Assembly (NCBI RefSeq): GCF_001748285.1
Contig: NZ_BDGT01000049.1
Location: 1 to 52,654 of the forward strand
Source of the DNA: Thermogemmatispora onikobensis
GTDB lineage: Bacteria > Chloroflexota > Ktedonobacteria > Ktedonobacterales > Ktedonobacteraceae
Reading direction: 5' to 3'
Length of the DNA stretch: 52,654 nucleotides
Shown: in pieces, positions 32,347-39,544 of the stretch
Layout: each line of letters starts with the position of its first letter
Position numbering within the stretch: position 1 is the stretch's first letter
Translations under genes and position numbers: made by a program
Notes under the pieces: generated by a model
Told to the model about the DNA's origin: nothing
Seen by the model: only the letters and a program-made list of their open reading frames with translations
The model's database searches: none

Positions 32347-32883
32347 TTACAGACTCTGCGAACCTGACAACCTGGTTCTATTGATCAGCGCTTGCCAATC
32401 ACGCAAAATGACAGAGTCAAAAGGGAAAGCCAGCTCAGGAACTGCCCCAGGATGGAAAAAGGCCAGTTCGCTGACTTCGCTCGGCTGGGGAGCCAGCTCC
32501 TCCAGCGAGCCGGCCAACGGGCGCGCTCGATAAGCGACAAGCAGATGGGGGCTGCCCTTCCGACTATAGAGACCGAGCAGGTTCAGCAGCTCGACGCTCA
32601 AATTGGTCTCTTCTTTCACTTCGCGCAGCGCCGCCTCTTCCAGCTCTTCCCCGCGATCAACATAGCCACTGCAGAAACTCCACTTCCCCCTCCCAGGCTC
32701 AATAGCACGCCGGCCTAGCAGGAGTTGCCCCTCATGCTCAATGACAACGACAGTCACCACCTTCGGACCAAGATAGAGCACAAAGTCACAGGCCGGACAG
32801 CTCGGTCGCACCACCGCCCCTACCATCTGCTCCCGCAAGGGCGTAGCACAGAAAGGACAGTAGCGATACACAGACTCAACCAT
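32347..32883 (-). CDS. NUDIX hydrolase with N-terminal zinc ribbon
   Basis: This 178-residue protein from ATG 32,883 has CGAGGTCATCG upstream. A zinc ribbon CPFC...CPAC (about 9-12 and 29-32) is followed by the NUDIX box GYVDRGEELEEAALREVKEETNL. This is the layout of NADH pyrophosphatase-like and ADP-ribose-type hydrolases. It lacks the SQPWPFPxS tail of true NudC, so the substrate is open. It is last of a five-gene minus-strand run with the galactose genes. Confidence 0.87.
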   Translation of the reverse strand: MVESVYRYCPFCATPLREQMVGAVVRPSCPACDFVLYLGPKVVTVVVIEHEGQLLLGRRAIEPGRGKWSFCSGYVDRGEELEEAALREVKEETNLSVELLNLLGLYSRKGSPHLLVAYRARPLAGSLEELAPQPSEVSELAFFHPGAVPELAFPFDSVILRDWQALINRTRLSGSQSL

Positions 32884-32967
32884 CGATGACCTCGCGTTTC
32901 CAGAAGAGAGAAGAGCGCATCGGGAATAGCCTTTGCCGGACGGGCACCCCACTTTGCTTTGCCCTAG

Positions 32968-33807
32968 CTAGCGATCAGCGAGGGCCCGCGCCAGAATGAC
33001 AACCGCTACAAACTGGCGGTAGATGTCGAGCAGATTCTCGCCACTCAGAGAGACCGTACGCGCTGCTGTCCGCTCAACACCTCGCACACTGCAGGCCATC
33101 TCAGCCATGTCAGCCACTAAGAAAGTGACCTCCAGCCGCACCGGCAACGCAAAACTGGGAGGAGCCAGACGCTCATCACCGCGCGCCAGGCGTTCAACGG
33201 CACGGTGCGCTCCCGCGCGCAGCAGCTCGCAGGCTTTGTCTGGATGGAGGTGGGCAGCAGCAAAACGTCCCAGGGAGTGCTTGACGACGATCTTTTCGGC
33301 GGCAGGCGCCACAACTTCAGCCTCCTGGACCGTCACGTCGTCGCCACTGACAAGAACGATCGGAACCCCATAATGGGCTGCTACCAGGGCGTTGATGCCC
33401 GCCTCACCTACGACCTGCCCGTTGAGACGTACCTCCCAAATGGCAGCCGGGCTATAGGTATGGCAGAGGACAGCTCGCTCCGCCCCAATCGAGCCATGAT
33501 AGCTGACAAAGCAGACGCCCGCGAAACTACTGTCGAGTCCCTCCATCATGTAGAGAGGTTTATGGCGACCGCTGATTAAGGTGGCCTCTCCAGCCAGCTC
33601 CTGCGGGTGAAGATTGCGCATAACATGATGAGCATCATTGACCACGAATTCGCCGGCTCCCGCCTCCTGGGCCCCACCGATGACAGCATTGACCTCACGA
33701 GTTAAGAGTAGACGCCCTTGCGCGTATTCCTGCTGCCCTTCGATGATCTGTTCCCAGGCCACAATGCCACTGGTACCTTCAAAATCAGTCGAGAGAAAGA
33801 GCTTCAT
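32968..33807 (-). CDS. M55 family D-aminopeptidase (DppA-like)
   Basis: This 279-residue protein from ATG 33,807 has AAGGAG 10 bases upstream. The opening STDFEGTSGI has the Asp-x-Glu zinc ligands of DppA. VVNDAHHVMRNL and FVSYHGSIGAERAV supply the further conserved His residues, and the length matches the family. These enzymes cut D-Ala-D-Ala or similar D-peptides and assemble as decamers in the cytoplasm. It lies 28 bases after galK and 84 before the NUDIX gene, so it is probably one transcript. A link between cell-wall peptide recycling and galactose use is not obvious. Confidence 0.88.
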   Translation of the reverse strand: MKLFLSTDFEGTSGIVAWEQIIEGQQEYAQGRLLLTREVNAVIGGAQEAGAGEFVVNDAHHVMRNLHPQELAGEATLISGRHKPLYMMEGLDSSFAGVCFVSYHGSIGAERAVLCHTYSPAAIWEVRLNGQVVGEAGINALVAAHYGVPIVLVSGDDVTVQEAEVVAPAAEKIVVKHSLGRFAAAHLHPDKACELLRAGAHRAVERLARGDERLAPPSFALPVRLEVTFLVADMAEMACSVRGVERTAARTVSLSGENLLDIYRQFVAVVILARALADR

Positions 33808-33835
33808 CGCCAATTGGCTCCTTAGACTGTCCAAC

Positions 33836-35152
33836 TTACGCCGGCAAGGAGAAAGCACCCGGACCAGCAGCCGCCCGACAGATCTCGACACTCGCCTGCC
33901 GCCCGGTCTGACGCGGGTATTCGCTCAGGATCGCCTCCTTCAATGGCTCCACTGCCGCGCTACGCACCAGATTGATGGTGCAGCCACCAAACCCTCCCCC
34001 CATCATACGCGCCCCCAGCACCCCCTCAACTCCACGCGCAATCTCGACAAGCGTGTCAAGCTCCAGACAGCTCACCTCGTACTCATCACGTAGCCCCACA
34101 TGCGTCTGCCAGAGGTAAGAGCCAACGGCCTCCACCTCGCCACGCTCTAGCAGACGCGCTACCGCCAGCACCCGCTCATTTTCAGCCACGACATAGCCAG
34201 CTCGTCTCCGGAGCACCTCGGGCAGCCGAGAGGCATAGCGTGCGAACAACTCCGGCGTTACATCACGGAGAGAGGCGATCTGCGGCCCGGCAGCTTTGCT
34301 GGTAGATTCCTGCTCCGTCTCAGCCTGCACCAGCGCTGCGAGCAAACGCGCCGCTTCCTCGCACTGCTGCCGCCGCTCATTGTAAGCCGAAGCCGCCAAC
34401 TCACGCCGCACCTGGGTATCGGCCACTAGCAGAGCCACTCGCTCGCTCTCAAAGGGCAGATAGCGGAAGTCTAGTGAGCGGCAATCAAGCAGCAGCGCCT
34501 GACCGGGACGCCCAAGGCACGAGGCGGCCTGATCGAGAATGCCACAGCGTACTCCCGAGGCCAGATGTTCGGCCCGCTGACAGAGACGAGCGACCTCCAG
34601 GGGGGACAGGCTCGTTGGCGCCGCCGCCCCTTCTCCAATCACAAAGCGGCCACCTGAAAACAAAGAGGCCGCCCAGGCCGTCGCTACTTCCAGAGCCGCA
34701 GAGGAACTCATTCCCCCTCCCAGGGGAACATCACCATGAAGCACAGCGCTGAATCCCTGCAGGTCCAGACCAGCCGCCTTGAGCTCGCTCAAGACCGCCA
34801 GCACATAGCGGGCCCAGGACGGAAGCCGCGTGGCCTGAGCGCTGAAGGTGGCTGGCAGACCCTCTAACTCGATCTCAGCCAGCTCCTGAAACTGCCGCGA
34901 CCAGAGGCGCACTCGCCCATCGCCCCGCGCTCGCCCGGCAAAGGCAGCCACGCGGTCAACCGCCAGTGGCAGCACAAAGCCCTCATTATAGTCGGTATGC
35001 TCACCTATCAGATTGACTCGCCCAGGCGCCCAGGCCACACCCAGGACCGCCCGCTCGCCAGTCTGCTCCTCGTCCACGCCAAAGACCGTCGAAAAAAGCT
35101 CCAGCGCTAGCCGCGCGGCAGACGGTAACTCTTTTGGATCATGCGCCATCAT
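33836..35152 (-). CDS. galK: Galactokinase
   Basis: This 438-residue GHMP kinase phosphorylates galactose at C1. The signature GRVNLIGEHTDYNEGFVLP (about 44-62), the ATP loop GDVPLGGGMSSSAAL and the C-terminal ARMMGGGFGGCTI are all intact. The length is slightly above the usual ~390 because of an insertion rich in Glu/Thr/Ser around residue 290. The start is ATG 35,152 or 35,149, with GAGAGGG before it and overlapping the galT stop by 11-14 bases. It is translationally coupled to galT and works with it in the Leloir pathway. Confidence 0.93.
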   Translation of the reverse strand: MMAHDPKELPSAARLALELFSTVFGVDEEQTGERAVLGVAWAPGRVNLIGEHTDYNEGFVLPLAVDRVAAFAGRARGDGRVRLWSRQFQELAEIELEGLPATFSAQATRLPSWARYVLAVLSELKAAGLDLQGFSAVLHGDVPLGGGMSSSAALEVATAWAASLFSGGRFVIGEGAAAPTSLSPLEVARLCQRAEHLASGVRCGILDQAASCLGRPGQALLLDCRSLDFRYLPFESERVALLVADTQVRRELAASAYNERRQQCEEAARLLAALVQAETEQESTSKAAGPQIASLRDVTPELFARYASRLPEVLRRRAGYVVAENERVLAVARLLERGEVEAVGSYLWQTHVGLRDEYEVSCLELDTLVEIARGVEGVLGARMMGGGFGGCTINLVRSAAVEPLKEAILSEYPRQTGRQASVEICRAAAGPGAFSLPA

Positions 35153-36059
35153 GAGCAACCCTCTCGATCGCTTCTCGCAATTCCTGCGCTTTCTGAACGG
35201 GAGATGAATCGTTGGTCCACAGCGACCAGAGCATCTCAGAGGAAGCTGCATACTTTAGCTTGCCCGGCGCCCTGCCAACCGCCAGAATTTCAATATGGAG
35301 GTGGAAGCGCTCATCGTCTAATTGATGAACACCGAGCATATAGGGCATGGGGGCCATAAGGCCATCATTGAGGGCATTGTAGGCTCGCACCACCTGCAAC
35401 AGCAAGGCTGCCAGGTCGGCCAGCTCCTCATCGCTAGCCGCCGCCAGATCGGCCATATGGCGTCGCGGATAGAGATGGGTTTCGTAGGGATAGCGCACAT
35501 AGGGAGGGAGAAAAACCTGCCAGCTTGCGTTAGAGACTATTTCATAAGGGCCGTTTTCCAGCTCGGCTCGCACCCGGCAGAAGGGGCAGCCGTGTCCCGC
35601 CTCCAGCTCCAACCGGACCGTTTCCAGCTCTCGCTCCAGTAGCGGCGGCACCACCGAGACCCCATAAGCCTGACCATGCGGATGCAACTGCGTCTGGCCG
35701 ATACTCGTGCCACTGTTCTCGAAGATCATCACCGCGGCATAGCGCTGACTCAACTCGCAATACAGCTCGCGCCAGAGCCGCATCACCGCACAGACCTCCG
35801 GCACAGTCAGGCGGGTAAACGTTCGCTCGTGATCGCGGTGGTAGATTACCACATAAGCCTCTCCGACCGGCGGACGAAAGGGGGGGTAGTCGTTGGGATG
35901 AAGCCATACCTGAGTTTCAGGCCCAACTCGTCCTTCGAGCACATCAGCACAGAAAGGACATTGATCTGTCCCCTCCCGGCGATGCATTCGATGCGGTGCG
36001 TTCACCACATAGTGACGCAAAATAGGATTCCATACCAGAGCCTTCGCATCGTCGTACAT
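35139..36059 (-). CDS. galT: Galactose-1-phosphate uridylyltransferase
   Basis: This 306-residue HIT-superfamily enzyme exchanges UMP between UDP-glucose and galactose-1-phosphate. FENSGTSIGQTQLHPHGQAY contains the HPHGQ active site with the nucleophilic His. CPFC at about 34-37 and a later CPFC could bind metal. It is shorter than the E. coli enzyme (348 residues) but near other Chloroflexota-type versions. The start is ATG 36,059 with CAGGGATGAT. It lies 33 bases after the unknown gene and overlaps galK. Confidence 0.93.
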   Translation of the reverse strand: MYDDAKALVWNPILRHYVVNAPHRMHRREGTDQCPFCADVLEGRVGPETQVWLHPNDYPPFRPPVGEAYVVIYHRDHERTFTRLTVPEVCAVMRLWRELYCELSQRYAAVMIFENSGTSIGQTQLHPHGQAYGVSVVPPLLERELETVRLELEAGHGCPFCRVRAELENGPYEIVSNASWQVFLPPYVRYPYETHLYPRRHMADLAAASDEELADLAALLLQVVRAYNALNDGLMAPMPYMLGVHQLDDERFHLHIEILAVGRAPGKLKYAASSEMLWSLWTNDSSPVQKAQELREAIERVAHDGA

Positions 36060-36092
36060 ATCATCCCTGCCTGCATCCTGAGAAGATAGCGT

Positions 36093-36677
36093 TCACAGAT
36101 AGCGATGGGCCGTTTGCGTTCCCAGCAACACGCAGCGACCGGCCTGGGCCAGGGCAGTCAGCAACGCGCCTTTATCGACCGCGCGCTGCGGTGGTAGCCC
36201 CTCATCCGAGCCAAGCAGCCACTCGTTCCAGGTCCGCCAGTCAGTGAACAAGGCCCAGGCCACAGGAGCGACGAGAGCATGAGCAGCGCGCAGAATAGCC
36301 AGGCCATCCTCATAGCCCGGCTCCAACTCCTCCACCGCTTTCAGGCCCGCCGCCCGGAGGGCCTCAAACGTACGCAGCGAGCGGACCTCGCCCTCCACCA
36401 CTTCACAAACCAGGCCCAGCATCAGCCGTTCAGCGGCCTCCCCCTCCAGCGTATGAGCAGAGAGCTGCTCTGGCAAGGCGGCCTGCCATACAGCCACCAC
36501 CAGGCAGCAGGGCGAGGGCAATCCACGCAGAAAGGCCTCGATCTGCCCTTTGGTCCAGCCATGCCAGACATAGCCCTCATCCTGCTGCTCTAGCAAGAGA
36601 GCGGCATTCAAGAGGCCCCTGGCACGTTCCCAGAGGGGCGAATCCCCATCAATTACAGCTAGCTCTTGCGCTAACAC
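36093..36677 (-). CDS. Unknown protein leading the galactose operon
   Basis: This 194-residue protein is taken from GTG 36,677, eight bases after GGAGAGG (36,686-36,692). An in-frame GTG at 36,686 lies too close to that site. The sequence is helical, with WHGWTKGQIEAFLRGLPSPCCLVVAV and VRSLRTFEALRAAGLKAVEELEPGYED giving an alternating alpha/beta look reminiscent of a GNAT-type fold. I cannot name a family with confidence. Its position 33 bases before galT suggests a role in the same pathway or its control. Confidence 0.6.
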   Translation of the reverse strand: MLAQELAVIDGDSPLWERARGLLNAALLLEQQDEGYVWHGWTKGQIEAFLRGLPSPCCLVVAVWQAALPEQLSAHTLEGEAAERLMLGLVCEVVEGEVRSLRTFEALRAAGLKAVEELEPGYEDGLAILRAAHALVAPVAWALFTDWRTWNEWLLGSDEGLPPQRAVDKGALLTALAQAGRCVLLGTQTAHRYL

Positions 36678-36921
36678 AGAGCACACCTCTCCAAGGAGAA
36701 TAGATCTGACTTCCTTATCATATCATCATCTCTTCCGGCGGGCGACGTCCTTGGCGCTGGCGGGATTGGTGAGCCAGCCGGCTAGCCGGCAGCCGGGCGA
36801 GGGTCCTCTCCTCTAGATTCAGAGCCGGCAGATAGGGTATAATGCAAACAGCCTGGGCGCAGTCTAGCCGCTCAGCCATGTTTTCATCTCATCACATGCG
36901 CAACAAGGAAGGTACCATACC

Positions 36922-37215
36922 GTGCCCTGGTGTAAATTTTTTGTGCCTAAGATCGCCACTGCCGGGATCAGGCCCGATGATCCTGCGCTGAACGAGCATA
37001 TCGAGTACGCCAAGTGCATCAAGGGGCATGTCCTCAGAGATGCCAACGACTGGATTCTTTGTGAAAACCTGCCTGCCCCCAATGCCCGCTGCTGGCAGGA
37101 GGGCGGAGAAACCCTCTTCTCGCTGGCGGGTCGCCGTGGAGGCAGTTCAACAAGCTCCCCCAGCGGCACCGATGGGCGGGGAAGATCTGACGACACCGTC
37201 GTGCAACGCGGCTAG
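36922..37215 (+). CDS. Small Cys-containing protein, unknown function
   Basis: This 97-residue protein from GTG 36,922 has AAGGAAGG nine bases upstream. The first 60 residues look folded (MPWCKFFVPKIATAGIRPDD, EYAKCIKGHVLRDANDWILC) with four Cys at about 4, 32, 47 and 57 that might bind a metal. The last 35 residues are Gly/Ser-rich and disordered. A TATAAT lies at 36,838-36,843 but without a good -35. The mutY-like gene follows 60 bases later. Confidence 0.5.
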   Translation: MPWCKFFVPKIATAGIRPDDPALNEHIEYAKCIKGHVLRDANDWILCENLPAPNARCWQEGGETLFSLAGRRGGSSTSSPSGTDGRGRSDDTVVQRG

Positions 37216-37275
37216 GAAGCCAGCGGAAGTCAGCATCAGAGGCTGATCCGCCAGGGAGGAAGCAGGTAGGGGACT

Positions 37276-38262
37276 ATGCGTCGAAGCTCACCGTCATCCT
37301 CGACCGTTGTGCAACCCGCGCCCGAGCAGCTCGCGCGGGTTCATCATCTTCTGTTAGAGTGGTACGCCCGCGAGCAGCGGCCGCTGCCCTGGCGCGCGAC
37401 AAGCGACGCCTACGCCATCCTGGTCTCCGAAATCATGCTCCAGCAGACACAGGTAGAGCGAGTCATTCCCAAATATCACGAGTTTCTGAGCCGCTTTCCC
37501 ACTCTTGCGGACCTTGCCGCTGCGCCAACGGCAGCAGTCATCTCAACCTGGGTGCCCCTGGGCTACAACCAGCGCGCCGTGCGTCTGCAGGCCATTGCTC
37601 GCCAGGTGGTCAGCGACTACCAGGGGCGCATTCCCGACCGCCTGGAGGAGTTGCTCAAGCTCAAAGGGATCGGACGCTACACTGCCGGGGCCATTGCCTG
37701 CTTCGCTTACCATCAGCAGGTCGCCACTGTTGACACGAACATCCGCCGCGTGCTACATCGACTCTTCATCGGCCTGGAGCACCCTGAGCCACGCCTGAGC
37801 GATGCCGAGACACTGACCCTGGCAGAGCAGGTCTTGCCTCCTGGTCGGGCCTATGAGTGGAATCAGGCCCTCATGGACCTGGGGGCCACGATCTGTACGA
37901 GCGCCAGCCCACAGTGCGAGCGCTGTCCAGTTCGCGAGGCCTGCGCGGCCTACCGTGAGCTGAGTGCTCAGAGCCTCTTTCCTTCGGGAACCGTTCTGCG
38001 CACCCTGCGCAAAGTGGCCGAGAAGAAGGGCAGCTATCAGGCCCAGCCATTCACGCAAAGCGATCGCTATTTCCGGGGCCGCATTGTCGCCCTGCTGCGA
38101 ACCTTGCCACCAGAGCAGCGTCTTCCCCTGGCCGAGCTAGGGCCACGCATCAAGCCATCCTACACCGAGGCCGATCTCCCTTGGCTCCAACGGCTCGTCA
38201 GTCGCCTGGCCCGCGACGGCCTGGTCGATTACCAGGAGGAAGAGGGGGTACGACTGCCATAG
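37276..38262 (+). CDS. mutY: MutY-like adenine/mismatch DNA glycosylase
   Basis: This 328-residue base-excision enzyme has a helix-hairpin-helix LLKLKGIGRYTAGAI (127-140), catalytic Glu52 in SEIMLQQTQV and Asp153 in TVDTNIRRVL. A [4Fe-4S] loop with Cys207, 214, 217 and 223 (C-x6-C-x2-C-x5-C) is complete. Ordinary MutY has a C-terminal NUDIX-fold domain that recognises 8-oxoguanine. Here only about 70 residues follow the cluster after a linker and look like a winged helix. The VDTN version of the usual VDGN is closer to thymine/uracil mismatch glycosylases. The start is ATG 37,276. Confidence 0.85.
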   Translation: MRRSSPSSSTVVQPAPEQLARVHHLLLEWYAREQRPLPWRATSDAYAILVSEIMLQQTQVERVIPKYHEFLSRFPTLADLAAAPTAAVISTWVPLGYNQRAVRLQAIARQVVSDYQGRIPDRLEELLKLKGIGRYTAGAIACFAYHQQVATVDTNIRRVLHRLFIGLEHPEPRLSDAETLTLAEQVLPPGRAYEWNQALMDLGATICTSASPQCERCPVREACAAYRELSAQSLFPSGTVLRTLRKVAEKKGSYQAQPFTQSDRYFRGRIVALLRTLPPEQRLPLAELGPRIKPSYTEADLPWLQRLVSRLARDGLVDYQEEEGVRLP

Positions 38263-38377
38263 TCTCGTTCCCACCCGCTTGACGCTCATGAGGGCCGCCA
38301 GAGGCGCTGGTCTCGCCGCATCATCAGCTCCAGTCGGTTGGCCCTCCTGCTGAGGCAATACCCGTCTCCATTGCATT

Positions 38378-38401
38378 GCAACATAGTGTATGATATGTTG
38401 C
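38378..38401. promoter_or_regulatory. Inverted repeat upstream of the PIG-L gene
   Basis: GCAACATA, eight bases, TATGTTGC: a perfect 8-bp inverted repeat 85 bases before the TTG start. Its size and symmetry fit an operator. It contains TATGAT-like sequence that may serve as a -10 box. Confidence 0.45.
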
Positions 38402-38485
38402 GTGGAGACCGCGGCCCCATCAGCATCCCGCGGGGCCACCTGCATCCAGTGGTCTTGATCGAACTACTCACGGGAGGGCTTACCC

Positions 38486-39298
38486 TTGCAGTTACAAAGT
38501 ATTGCCGATATCGCCAAAAAGCATCGACATATATTTCTCTCTCCTCATTTCGATGACGTCGTCTTCTCCTGCGGTGGAACGATCGCCCTGCAGGCCAGTT
38601 GTGGCCTGCACCCTCTGGTCATTACCGTCTTCGCCGGCCTGCCACCGGCGAACCAGCCTCTCAGTACGCTGGCCACCGCCGTCCACCAGAACATGGGCTT
38701 CGGCCACAATGCGCGAGAGGCAGTTGAGGCCCGCCGGCGCGAGGACGCTCGCGCCCTCGACTACCTCGGAGCAGACTATCTCTGGTTGGACTACCCCGAC
38801 GCCATTTATCGCGGGAATCCTCCCCATTATACCCGCGAGGAGGAACTGTTTGGCGCCATTCATCCCACCGATCTGAGTATCGATCAGCAGCTCGGCCAGC
38901 TGCTTGTCAGCCTGAGCGAGCAGCTCCCCGATACCGTCTGGTATGCCCCTCTTGGCGTGGGTCACCATGTCGACCATCAGCTGGTCTGCTCGGCAGCCGA
39001 CCGTCTGGTACAGCGCCACGCCAATGTCAAGTTCTATGAAGATTTCCCGTACGTCACCCGCCTGGGCGAGCTGGAGCGGCGCCTGCATGAGTTCGGCGAT
39101 ACGCTGGAACCGGCCTACGTCGAGATGTCTGAGCTGCTTCCTCTGCGCCAGGAAGCCTCCCAGATGTACGCCTCTCAGATCGCCGCGATTTTCGGCGATA
39201 AAGAATCTATGTCCAAATTGATGGACGAGTATACCCACAACATTCGCCCGGTGGAGACCGTCCATCTCGAACGTTACTGGACCCCTCGCTACCGCTAG
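38486..39298 (+). CDS. PIG-L/LmbE family deacetylase
   Basis: This 270-residue zinc-dependent N-deacetylase-fold protein has SPHFDDVVFSCGGT (His21, Asp23, Asp24) and a second metal site in GVGHHVDH. Members remove acetyl groups from N-acetylglucosamine conjugates, mycothiol precursors or antibiotics. The start is TTG 38,486, with GGGAGGG seven bases upstream. No in-frame ATG lies near. The substrate is unknown, and it is flanked by an operator-like repeat and a strong terminator, so it is a single-gene unit. Confidence 0.87.
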   Translation: MQLQSIADIAKKHRHIFLSPHFDDVVFSCGGTIALQASCGLHPLVITVFAGLPPANQPLSTLATAVHQNMGFGHNAREAVEARRREDARALDYLGADYLWLDYPDAIYRGNPPHYTREEELFGAIHPTDLSIDQQLGQLLVSLSEQLPDTVWYAPLGVGHHVDHQLVCSAADRLVQRHANVKFYEDFPYVTRLGELERRLHEFGDTLEPAYVEMSELLPLRQEASQMYASQIAAIFGDKESMSKLMDEYTHNIRPVETVHLERYWTPRYR

Positions 39299-39323
39299 AC
39301 CAGTAGAGCGGTACTTTCCTGCA

Positions 39324-39347
39324 GGCAGGTGGTGCGAACCACCTGCC
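39324..39347 (+). terminator. Terminator of the PIG-L gene
   Basis: GGCAGGTGGT-GCGA-ACCACCTGCC: a perfect 10-bp stem capped by a GNRA tetraloop, 25 bases after the stop, followed by GGGGGCCTTTCAT. The T-run is short, but stem and loop are ideal. Confidence 0.7.
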
Positions 39348-39544
39348 GGGGGCCTTTCATATGGTATGATGGTCATAAAATGATCCATACTTGTTCCGAA
39401 AAATAGATATAATAAGGCCCGGTCATCAACAAGTGCGTTATAGGCCAGAGGGGCTTTCTAGCCTGAAAAGAGCAAGAATAGAACGGCCAGCTTGGAGGTA
39501 GCCATCATTTTACCGGAGCGAGGCAACGGATCAGGAGTCATAGG

